This document shows, in pieces, positions 21,876-31,374 of a DNA stretch of 64,000 nt (position 1 is its first letter; every line of letters starts with the position of its first letter). The translations under genes and the position numbers were made by a program. The stretch is from Raffaelea ambrosiae (lineage: Eukaryota; Ascomycota; Sordariomycetes; Ophiostomatales; Ophiostomataceae), in contig PCDI01000001.1 of NCBI GenBank assembly GCA_002778195.1, positions 496,001-560,000 of the forward strand, in the 5' to 3' direction. A model generated the notes under the pieces. It did not search any database and was not told where the DNA came from. It worked only from the letters and a program-made list of their open reading frames with translations.

Positions 21876-23079
21876 TTAGCACCCGGGCGGGTCGGGGTAG
21901 CCTGGGCCGTCGTCCAGAGCAAAGTTGCAAACATTGTTCTGTAGGGCCAGAGGGTTCGACGACGCCGCACCATATTTCCAGTTGGCTGGAGGCTCAGTTA
22001 GAACAACTGACAGAGCTCCTCTCAAAAAGATCGAAATGTTTAAAAAAAATTCGGGCGAAAACTTACCGGGAATCACTTCGCCGGGAACAAGGTTGTCCGC
22101 CGCAGCCCAGACAAAGTCGTTGTTGCGGAACATCTGCTCGACATCAGTGGCGCAGTTGTTCTTGCCCAGGCAGGTGTACTGGTGAGGGAACATGGTATGG
22201 TGGAACTTGGCGCTGTAGACCAAGGCGTGGTTGCCGTTGGTGTTGCCGGTATTCGTAGGGTCTTGTCTGTAGAGTGGATAGTCAGTTAGGTACTGCGGCA
22301 TTTTACTGAATGGCCTCCGAAGAGTACTTGCCCATCAAATGTCTCCAGCGAGCCCCAATTGTAGTATGGATTGCCATTCGAGGGCTTGTTGTCCTGCTCC
22401 ATGAATATGCCGCGTCGGAACCACAGGTTGCTCGAGTCCTTCTCCAGCACGACACAGACATACTCCCAATCGGACTCGTGGCCAGAGTCCTGTTGTCTTG
22501 GTGTTAGAAGAGAAATAAAACAGGGTAAAGAAAAAGACAACCATAGACGGATGCATGCTGGACGCTGCTTACATGACGGAAATAAATATCGTAGCAGACC
22601 CGCTTCGTCTGGTCGGCGCAGTCGGACACGGTCCAGTACGTCGGAAAGCTCGTTCCCCTGGTAGCCGGGCCATTCCAGTCTCCGGGGTACTGGCAGCCGC
22701 TCGCCAGCTGGTTGATCAGACAAAAGTCTTTCGCGTTTCCGTTGGTTTGTTGGCCGTTGACCTCAGCAGCCTGGGGATAGCAAGCCCCGTCGGAGAAAAA
22801 CCAGAGGCTGGGAGAAACAACATGTTAACCAGATGACAACGGACTGCCGTGTGATGCAAATAGGAGATAAAGGGGCCTTACGGTGCCAGGTCCTGGATGA
22901 CATAGTCGAGGTCTGTCATTGTCCACTCTTTTAGCCTGCTGTCTGTGTCGTACCAAGGCTTCGTAGACATCACGATTCCAGAAACGCCACTTACTGTTCG
23001 CAAAGTCGTCATCACTGTACTCGTTAGCTGCAGCGGCTAACCCGGCGCTGCCAAGCAGAAGAAGGAAGAGGGATTTCAT
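21876..23079 (-). CDS. NPP1-like secreted protein (GHxxDWE motif)
   Basis: Six exons are supported by splice sites and frame: 23079-22995, 22942-22882, 22807-22573, 22489-22332, 22266-22067 and 21985-21876, giving 282 residues. The N-terminus is a clear secretion signal (Leu-rich, ending in an Ala run). The middle has paired cysteines and a GHESDWE heptapeptide, which matches the GHRHDWE signature of NPP1/NLP proteins at five of seven positions. A VYSAKFHHTMF segment follows. NLP proteins are secreted; some are plant-cell-damaging toxins and others are not. The His-to-Ser change and the diverged surroundings make toxicity unpredictable, and another GHxxDWE secreted family is possible. The fourth intron starts with GCAAGT, a GC-AG type. 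Every other intron is GT-AG. No break or stop is seen. Confidence 0.78.
22267..22331 (-). other. GC-AG intron
   Basis: Within the NPP1-like gene, no GT donor gives a phase compatible with the next exon. A GCAAGT donor (intron first base 22331) and a TACAG acceptor give a 65-nt intron that keeps the frame, with CTAAC before the acceptor. Confidence 0.7.
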
Positions 23080-23686
23080 CTGGATTGTTGCAATCGTCTC
23101 AAAAAGAAAGGCTTGTATTTAAAAGAAACCCAGAGGAGAGGTGTGGTGGCTAGTAGCTGGTAGCGAGTAGCTGGTGGTAGTGGTTAGTAGTTAGTGATTG
23201 TGTGAGGGAGAGCAAACAAAAAGATAACATCCATCCGGCTATCACAGAGCTTTTTATACTTTTTGGGTTTCTCTTTGCTCTCGTCCTCAAAGGCTTCATC
23301 TGCTTCCAGCCCAAGCTTAGTAGAGTCCGTCCTTGTGTCTCACATCAGTCTACTTCCCATTTTGGTCTTTTTCTTCTTGTCTGGACAGTTTCTGTGCAGC
23401 TTGGTTGGAGTCTCCCGACGTCTTTCGGGTTTGTACAAAAAGTCAGCCCCTGGCTTATTTGATTATCGTCCATATACCACTGCTAGTATCATACCACTGC
23501 TAGTGACATACATGCCCCAACTACATAGCGAAGCCGTTACTACCCATATTGCAGCGAACCAATCAACGGACCAGCGAACGAGAAGACAAGCTTTTGGGGT
23601 GCGAGTATAAGCTTCCGGAAAGTCACCCGCCCAACTCCCAATCCACTCTGCCATCGTGAGATAGAAGGCTGTGAAGGGGGGGGCGT

Positions 23687-23701
23687 CTCACGCGGCGTGA
23701 G
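23687..23701. promoter_or_regulatory. 15-bp palindrome, copy 1
   Basis: ctcacgcggcgtgag is a perfect dyad (7-bp arms around a central G), about 610 bp upstream of the NPP1-like start. A second, longer copy lies 77 bp further on. Confidence 0.6.
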
Positions 23702-23777
23702 TTTGTGGCTGGCCTTACAGTGGGCCTCTCGCCCGACGACAAATCAGCCCTGCGTCAACCAGTCCCGGTTGAAACAA

Positions 23778-23798
23778 ATGCTCACGCGGCGTGAGCAT
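23778..23798. promoter_or_regulatory. 21-bp perfect palindrome, copy 2
   Basis: The core ctcacgcggcgtgag recurs, here extended to 10-bp arms (atgctcacgc and gcgtgagcat) around a central G. A repeated perfect dyad in a promoter suggests a dimeric regulator site. Confidence 0.65.
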
Positions 23799-24195
23799 CC
23801 TCCTCCTCCTCCCTTCCTGGTACGTTTTAATCAGGTCGGCGCTAATTTTGTTTATATTCAGACGAAGCTTGCATGTGGTTTCAAATTGCACCGACCATCA
23901 CTAAGAAAATTGGGGGTACATGCTGGAAAAATGGAGAAATCATACACCATAGTCTGCCTCCACTGGAGTTTGCCTTCATCAATATGGACTCCTCGTGCAT
24001 CCCATACGACGGCTAGTTTGCTGTTAGAAGCTCGATACGGTCTTGGATGTATTATTTTGGAGCACGAGTCGTGCACCCAATGCTAGAAGAAGGCAGTGCC
24101 TCGGCGTGTCCAGCAGGTTTGCTGGGAAACTAATCCATTTGATATTTCACCCATGTCCAGCAGTTTAATAACGAATGGCCTAATCTCAAGTTGGT

Positions 24196-26219
24196 CTAAA
24201 TTTTGGCCTGCAAAAGAAACTTGTTCGGCACATCCACAAGTTTGCATCTCAGGTACTCCGCCACATTCTTGCCCAAAACGTCGTAGGTGGAGCTGGACGA
24301 CACGCCTCGGTCGAGATGGTCCTTGAGAAGGAAATGAACAGCTAGAGTCTGTTAGCAACATTTTTTCTCAAAACGCAAAGCAAGATCGCTGCAAGTAAAT
24401 AGACCAGCAATGGTAACGCGTACCCCAAATGTTTGGAAGCTCAAAGCGGAAAATCGGCTTTCCCGTGTTGTCTTCACCCAAAAGCTCCCGGACTTTCTCG
24501 ACTGTCATCAAGGTCCGCAGCCAGTCCCACTCTTCCGCGCTGCGGACATAGAAGCCCACGTTGGAATCCGAGCCCTTGTCTCCCGATCGAGCATGGACGA
24601 CATAGCCAAGAGGGACTCTGGTCGTCTCTCCCAGAGAAGCCAAGCTAATGGGGTTGGCCGTTTCGTACGATTCCTGTTCATAGAGGAACTTTTGCGTATC
24701 TGTCGGTGCCGGGATGGGGATCTGCAGTCCATCCGACGGGAGATGGCATACGTGATTGAGGGAACTCTGAGAGAGGAGGGCCACCCAGTATTCATAATAC
24801 GGCTTGGGAATGGCCTGGCGTCTGTCCATGGCGTACGTCGCTCCTGGGTAGCTCTGCATGATCATGTCTGAGAGAACCCTGAAGAAACGGGGAACGGTCA
24901 GGTCTTCGTACTTTCTGGCCTGCGCAAAGATCCTGTAATCGACCGTTGCCATGTCTTGGTTGCTTGGATCGACCGGGCATCGACCGTTGATGCGGAATTT
25001 CAAACAGTGATACTTGGATTCGTCAAACACGTGGCGCACTTGGCGCTCCAGAAGCTGCGCCTTCTCCTCGATATCCAGACCACAGAGGAAGTAGTGTGCC
25101 TCTGCCTGATAGCCTCCCAGAGCAGTCAGGCCCACCTTGGTTGTCGGTGGTGGCGGAAGCCCAGTGATGCCAGAGACCTTTCTGCCACATAGTTAGATAC
25201 GCGGTCATCTCGCATCCGCCGTAGATATCCTCGAACATACACGATGTTTTGGCCAACAGATTCGAGGCGGATGTCGTCGAGACGTGCCACGACGTCCGAG
25301 TTGTAGTACAATGGTCCCTGGATCTCATACAGCAGCTGGGACTTGCACGTCTCTGGAGTCACTGCACCGTCCCGGTCTTTCTGCATCGTGATGATAAAGT
25401 CGCCGTCGGCATCCATTTCCACGATGGGGAAGCCCAAGTCCACCATGTGTCCGAGGCTCTTGAAGCCAGAGAAGTTGCCCCCCGTGACGTAGGTGGAGCA
25501 TTCGAGGAAATGGCCGGCGACAAAGCCACGCGCCAGCTGCTGGTAGTCTTCTCGACCCCAGCCGTGGTGGTAGGCAGCGCAGGCAATGGTCGGCGACGCA
25601 TCGGCGACGCGGCCGCAGAGCACGATGTCAGCGCCATGCTTGAAGGCCTCGACAATGCCCCAGCATCCTAGGTAGCACTGGGCGTAGACAGGCTCAAACT
25701 CCCACTCGGACAGTTTTTTGCCTGCATTATGTCAGCTGACTCCGGAATACTGCCTGCCCGCAGTGTCGGGGTGAGATGGTGGGAGTATGCACCAGTGGTC
25801 AAACTCTTGAAGTCGTTGCCAGCCTTGATCTCGGCTTGGACGGCATCCATGGCTTCGTCTCCTCCAATCCAGGCGACTTTGAGATTCAACCCAGCCGCCT
25901 TGATCCGCTCGACGACGAGGTGATACAGCTTTTCTGTATCGCTCGCGCCGGCATTGACAGCGACTTTGATTTTCTTCTCGGCAAGAAGCGGCAATGCGGG
26001 TTCCATGGAGTCGAGAAAGGACGGCTCAAAGTGGTCAGAGTCGCCTTCGCTGCTTACTTTGGCCCCGCCCCTGGCTGTCATGTTCGCCTCAGACATCCAG
26101 TCGCCGACAATGTACTGGATGTCTTCATTTTTGGCCAGGTCATAGAATCCATGTCTCCGGTCCGCGGCCGAGCCGGACGCAGAGGCAATTCGGAGCTTGG
26201 ATGTGTTGAGCGAGCCCAT
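24196..26219 (-). CDS. AtuA-like / DUF1446 protein
   Basis: Four exons, 26219-25793, 25721-25241, 25181-24424 and 24341-24196, give 603 residues, the usual size of fungal AtuA-like proteins. All three introns have GT..AG ends and consensus branch points. Family landmarks are IASASGSAADRRHGFYDLA at the N-terminus, a YIVGDWMSE strand, GADIVLCGRVADASPT, GLPPPPTTKVGLTALGGYQA just after the second junction, and a small C-terminal ARSGDKGSDSNVGF domain. Bacterial AtuA is needed for growth on acyclic terpenes such as citronellol and acts near the geranyl-CoA pathway, but its reaction is not defined. There is no targeting signal. No acyl-CoA carboxylase gene is nearby, so the pathway is unknown. Confidence 0.9.
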
Positions 26220-28477
26220 TTTTGTTCGACTTGATTTGGGATGATCGAATTGGCAGAGAGTGGGAAGTGTGTGTTTTGACGTACATGAAGAATTTGGGGG
26301 TGGGAAGAAATGTGTTGGGGCTCACCCGAGGAGACTGTGATATGCGGGCATGGCAAGCACCCGGAAAATGGAAGTCGGCGAGCCGACGGGGGGGGGGGCA
26401 GGCACTCAGGCGAGGGGAAGTCTCCTCAGCAGCAACATGCTCGCCTAGCTTGGCACGCCAGCCTCGGTTCTCACTGCACTCGCGGACCCTGGACAGATTA
26501 TCGCAACACAGCTCAGTTTCTTCCAATGATAATGCACTGAGCAAGCCGTGGTCGCAGTGCCTGGCGTCGGCGCCGTGGCAAACAGTGATAGCTTCACTTC
26601 TGACCCAGAAGAATCCCGCTTGGAGAGATAGCATGCGCTACGGGCGCAGATTGGCTGTGCCCATGCTATCTCATCTACTGACATGCCTGGCCAGCACGCG
26701 ATGTGGCAGGCCAAAGACATCCCCCATCGGTTGGGTTGCATGGGGCATTGGCAGAACCCACAACCTTAAACACAAAGTGGGCTGCCGCCTTTTATCAATC
26801 GAGAAGCAGGTGGGGAACTGGTTCACAGAGGAAGACCACCACGTTGTCTGCTACCGGTGATGCATGGACAGCATATCGGCGCCCAGTCATGCTGATACCC
26901 GAGATCCACGTCTTATCTGGGAATCTTTGCAGGAGTCCACCGAGACGCAGAGAGAGAAAGGGGGGGAGACTATTCGTGACGTAACCGCCAAGATATACTT
27001 CACCATTGAGATGATTTTGCTTTTTTTATACGTCGCATGCCTTTCCTACTAGTACAAGCATCTTTAAGGTCACCGTACCTTTATGAGCGATCCTCCTCCT
27101 GATAGCCAGTTCTCTAGCACTAGGAGGTGGGATCACCGATGCCTCATTTGCACTCTTGTCCTGCAAGAATTCCCCAATAGACGTATCTGAAGGTTGGGGA
27201 GGGCTATTTAATGAATCGTTGTTTGTTGTTTTCCCGTTCTGATTCCAACACCCTTCGAGACTGGCCTCCGCGGCGATCTTAAGGTGTGATCGCGCTAGAC
27301 TTATCCCCATTGCCGGCAATGGCCAGAGGCATATCTGGATGCGGCCTACAGGAAGGATTCACCAACTGTCCGGCTGCATGATCCGTGAGACAACTGGAAC
27401 ACTTATGCCTCCCCTTCTTGCTATGATGGCAGTCATTCCAATCGATTTGGTCGGCTGAATGTTGGGACACTGTTAGTCGAACAACAGCACCAATCTCTCC
27501 TAGATTTATGCTAGCCCAAGTAGTTGGAATCTGTCGAGCCGAGGATATTTGCCCCCCCGCCAAGCTCCATATCCCGTCTCGGTGGAGTTGGTATCCTGTC
27601 ACTAGGTGCGGAGTGCTTTGTGCGGGGGGGACTAGGACAGGAGCTCGCGGATATCCCATCCTCGGGCCACGTCAATCTTCACGTGGGAAGACCTATTGGA
27701 CGTCGTGGTCGCATTCGAAGAAGCTACTGAATCTGCGGAAAAGCTGTGCAAAGCTGGGCATGCTCTCGGCTGTCCCCGACACGAGAAAGATGCAATTAAT
27801 GCCCGATCGCGCACGTGACATGTAACGTGACCGTTCCTTTGTCTACGGATGAGATCTTTCCACGCATTTTGACCACAGCCCAGCGTAGGTAGTATGCTGC
27901 TGTCCGATGCATGTGTGAGTGATCCTACAGAAAGGACGGTCTCCGCGTGATTTTTCCGGGTATACTCACACTCGTCTACCGATGCTGAGAACGACGTGAA
28001 GTCAACTTGAAACTTGACCACACAATGCGGTCTGGCACAGTATGAGCACGGGCAAATTCTGTTTCCGGGAACATATTCTCTGCAAAATGGGTCCTGGAGA
28101 CTTTCTGGTAAATATTATCGGGTTGCTCAATTGTGGATAGTCTTTCTGTTGGGCCTGCGTAACGAGCGGACACTTTTCGGGGACATACCCAACGGGGTTC
28201 TTGACTTACGTATTTATGTCGCCGGCAAAATCTGAAAGACGACAAAGTAATTGTCACTGGAAGACTTCGGACACATTTTTTTTTGCCAGCAATGGTATAT
28301 ATTGGCAAGAACTCGACGCTTTTCGGTCTCATCCAAGGAATCTTTCTGTTCTCAAGACCAGGACAAATCACACAATCGCAGCAAGAACTGCTACCGGATC
28401 AATTTGGAATCTCTGAACAGCAAAATCGGCACCTGTATTTCGACACCGATTCGCAACAGGCCGTACTCGAAGGAATC
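26220..28477. other. 2.3 kb divergent intergenic region
   Basis: It lies between the AtuA-like and methyltransferase genes. Frames such as 26222-26860 and 27279-27659 have no ATG support, family motif or coding bias I trust. A G run is at 26390-26398. Possible remnants of decayed sequence are around 27300-28000, but nothing is recognisable. Confidence 0.45.
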
Positions 28478-29439
28478 ATGGCAGCACCAAATGAATTGGA
28501 GGGTGGAAAGACATGGACCGAGGTGAACAAAGCGCACTGGGAGTATGTATCCTCCCTGGACCAGTCAACAAACAGCAATGATGGGACACCACTAATTTTG
28601 CATGCAGTACTCACACAGATGTCTTTGAGTCGCAGTGGGCCAAAGACCTCCATACAGACATCAGTAAATTCATGACCGAAAACTTGGAATCGCTGGGCAT
28701 TCCCAAATCCGCTCGGTTTGATAACGACCAGGGCATTCGCTTCTTGGACTTCGCCTGTGGTACGGGTCCTCTCTCTGTGGTAAGCAATCCCGCGAAGGTT
28801 CTATTTGTATCTCCGATAATGGCACTGACATGCAAGGCCATGGCACCCTATTCCAAAGAGCTCCGGGGCTTGGACATTTCCACGACCATGGTGCAGCGCT
28901 ACAACGACGCCGCCAAGAAAGAGGGATTCTCGCAAGAGCGAATGCATGCCATCGAGGTCGATATTCTTTCGGATGACCCCACGGCCAAGGCGAAGGCTGA
29001 GGACCCAGAGTACTTCAACTTCAATGTGGCACTCATCTCCATGGCACTGCACCACATTGAGGACCCAGCCAAGGTGCTCCAGGCGCTGGCTGATCGGCTG
29101 GTACCCGGCGGCGCTGTGCTCGTGATCGACTGGGAGATCTCGGACACATTGACGGGACCAAAAATGCAAGACCACGGCCACGGCCACGATCACGGCCATG
29201 GCCACTCCCATGGACATCAACCGTCACACGATGACCTAACAGCTGGCGAAAAGCTGGCCATGGAGGGAATGAAGACGATAGTGCACGCAGGGTTCCGGGA
29301 AGAGCAGATGATCGATTTGTTTCAACAAGTCGGACTAAAGGGTGAGTTCAAGCGGAACTACCGTATGTCTCCGATGCCGCCACAACTGGGATCGGCGCAG
29401 CAGCTGTTCTTCGGTCTAGGGCGGAAACCCAGTGAGTAG
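28478..29439 (+). CDS. Class I SAM-dependent methyltransferase
   Basis: Three exons, 28478-28542, 28608-28779 and 28837-29439, give 279 residues. Both introns are short (65 and 57 nt). The second is a multiple of three, but removing it restores the Rossmann sequence after motif I. Motif I reads LDFACGTGPLS, GLDIS carries the acidic residue of motif II, and ALHHIEDP plus VPGGAVLVIDWE correspond to later motifs. The family moves methyl groups from S-adenosylmethionine to small molecules or proteins. An unusual insert of alternating His and Gly (DHGHGHDHGHGHSHGH) lies in the loop after the last core strand. The substrate cannot be inferred. An ATG further upstream is open for a while in the same frame, but this one fits the family start. 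Confidence 0.88.
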
Positions 29440-29791
29440 GGTAAAGGGCAGGCGGAATAGGAGCAGTAGAACCCGTACAGGAAGCTATAGTGTTTTAAAC
29501 TGAAAATTCAATTCGTGTTTTATTGGCATGAGATATCTCCGTGTTTAACAGCATGTCTAAACGAGGGTATCAAACGAGTGCAAGTGGCTTGCATGAAAGC
29601 CCGAGCCATAAATATCCAAAGCAAGACAAAGAAAAACAAGACAAGCCAAACACCTCATAAAGTCTATGAACAAAGACGAAGTGACAAAACGAAACCTAAG
29701 TAGATAAGACAGGAGCAGAACAGAAAACATGTGATACAAGAGTGAGAAGAGGCCAAATGATGTTATGTACAAGAACAGTGCGGTTGATTGA
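29440..29791. other. Intergenic between convergent genes
   Basis: A-rich 3' flanks of the methyltransferase gene and of the small membrane protein gene. Nothing else is seen. Confidence 0.5.
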
Positions 29792-30373
29792 CTAGCCACT
29801 TTTTGGGGAGGCTATCTTGTCTGGGTCTGCCGCGTTGGCCAGATCTGGTTCGATGCGGATCGACTGTTCCGCAGCAGGATCATCGGGACTCAAGACGACC
29901 AGGGGACGAAAACGGGGGGTGTACGCCGGCGGTGGTACTGTTATGCCTCCAGTATCGCCGGGACGTGAGACATAGATTTGTGGACGGCCTCGGGGTTGTC
30001 TGGCGGCCTCGTTCGCACGATATTGGCCTCTTCCAATCCACAGAGACTCCAGGCGATACCAAATTGCGACGCCCCGATTTTTTATCTTCTTCGAAAGATA
30101 TATGAAAAGAAAGCAGTAAAGGTAAAGGCAGGCGTATACGAGGCAGTAGATGGTGCCGGGGATGAGGACAAATAAAGAGAATGGATTCAGAGTGCAAATG
30201 AGTATGAGGTTTCGTTTCTTGTGCTTGTAAACAGGGGTGGCCGATGGGGAAGTGCTGCTTGTCGTAGACGTAGCCGTTGTCGACAATGGTGTTGTAGAGG
30301 TGAGAAACGTCGTGGGTAGAGGCGCCGCGATGCTGCTTATGACGGCCGAAACAGCGGCGGTAGAGACTGCCAT
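29792..30373 (-). CDS. Small membrane protein, Ser/Thr-rich N-terminus
   Basis: A single-exon frame of 193 residues from the ATG at 30373. The first 50 residues are rich in Ser, Thr and Ala. A basic KHKKR patch leads into a hydrophobic stretch of about 40 residues (residues 58-97 roughly, with Cys and Tyr), long enough for one or two membrane spans. A basic cytosolic-type tail with Arg and Pro ends in PDLANAADPDKIASP. The next gene on the same strand encodes a protein with a similar layout and tail, so the two may be diverged duplicates. No enzymatic motif is present. The gene is probably membrane-related and of unknown function. Confidence 0.6.
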   Translation of the reverse strand: MAVSTAAVSAVISSIAAPLPTTFLTSTTPLSTTATSTTSSTSPSATPVYKHKKRNLILICTLNPFSLFVLIPGTIYCLVYACLYLYCFLFIYLSKKIKNRGVAIWYRLESLWIGRGQYRANEAARQPRGRPQIYVSRPGDTGGITVPPPAYTPRFRPLVVLSPDDPAAEQSIRIEPDLANAADPDKIASPKSG

Positions 30374-30816
30374 TTGTGGAGGGTTGTAGGACGTAAAGTG
30401 CAGCCAACACAGGCCAAGAAGAATAGAAGTGTATATAGGATTGTGATGAAAGCCGAGAGAAGAGACAGCAACAAGAAATATAGATGGGTATTGGCTAACA
30501 ATACAAAAGGAAGATGTATAAACCGGGGCATTCGGAAGTAGGGATTGAAGTTTGGCTGGAAAGGCTGGAAGGAGGAAGACATGGAAGAACAAACAAAAAA
30601 AAAACAACGGAGGGTCTGAAGAAGAAAACAGGCAAGAAATACAAGCAACGGAAGAAAGGATGTTTCCGCCCCTTTGCCAGGGGACATTCCATCTCAGCCT
30701 GGTTGAGTGGGCCCAAGAAAGCTTGGCGAAGAGGCAGGGTATGAACCCCATGACTGGTTGGCCAGAAGTAGCAGGCGGGCAAGAACTAGCAAGTAGACAA
30801 AGGAGTGCAGGCGACA
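30374..30816. other. Spacer between two small membrane protein genes
   Basis: 443 bp, purine-rich on the + strand around 30590-30660, which is pyrimidine-rich in the direction of transcription. This is consistent with a fungal promoter. No gene seen. Confidence 0.5.
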
Positions 30817-31374
30817 CTAGGGCGGCATGGCGCCTTCCATGCTTTTGGAGCCGTGCTTGACAGGTGCCGGTTTGGCCGGCATGGCCGGCAGCGCCTCGAT
30901 CTTGTCGGGGTCGGTATAGTCGGGCAGGTCCGGGACAATGGCCAAAGCGGTCATAGGGATGTCTTCTCCGGGCAGTTTTCGGTCGCCGCTACTCGTAATG
31001 TTGGCTGTATTGGCTGCCGGTTTCTTCTTGTGTGTGCAGGGAAACATGTAGTAGACAACGAGCGGGAAGAGGAAGACAAAGACGAAGACATAGCCGCAGA
31101 ACTTAGCAACGCCAACAAAGTAGTCTTTCCGGGTGCCGCCCGATGAGAAGTGGCTTATGGTACGGATGGCTCCGAACAAGATGATTAGACTAAGGCCGCC
31201 CACGACAATTCCAACAGCGGTGTCCTTGGGACTGCCGCGCTTCACGAGTATGGCGTGAGCTGTCGCCAACAACTCTGTGTTGGATGGTGTGACCGTAACA
31301 GATCGTCGCTGAAAACCCAACCCGCTCGACAGATGAGCGAAGACTGCTGCTGCGTGTAACGGAATCGGTGCCAT
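30817..31374 (-). CDS. Small single-pass or two-pass membrane protein
   Basis: A single-exon frame of 185 residues from the ATG at 31374. A moderately hydrophobic start (PIPLHAAAVFAHLSSGLGF) may be a signal or anchor. A Ser/Thr-rich segment follows, then a Gly/Ile/Leu membrane span (VGIVVGGLSLIILFGAI) and a second hydrophobic block (KFCGYVFVFVFLFPLVVYYMF). The tail is Lys- and Pro-rich and contains PDLPDYTDPDKIEALP. The shared PDL....DPDKI tail and overall plan match the downstream neighbour. Function unknown. Confidence 0.6.
   Translation of the reverse strand: MAPIPLHAAAVFAHLSSGLGFQRRSVTVTPSNTELLATAHAILVKRGSPKDTAVGIVVGGLSLIILFGAIRTISHFSSGGTRKDYFVGVAKFCGYVFVFVFLFPLVVYYMFPCTHKKKPAANTANITSSGDRKLPGEDIPMTALAIVPDLPDYTDPDKIEALPAMPAKPAPVKHGSKSMEGAMPP

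Larger units (their letters stand above)
23080..24195. other. Promoter of the NPP1-like gene and 3' flank of the AtuA-like gene
   Basis: No coding frame is convincing. Two dyad sites are listed separately. Near 23150-23200, just upstream of the NPP1-like start, is a run of imperfect tagctggtag repeats. Confidence 0.5.

Noticed and set aside
26222..26860. 212-codon plus-strand frame
   Set aside because: No ATG start (it begins at TTG), no domain, low coding character.
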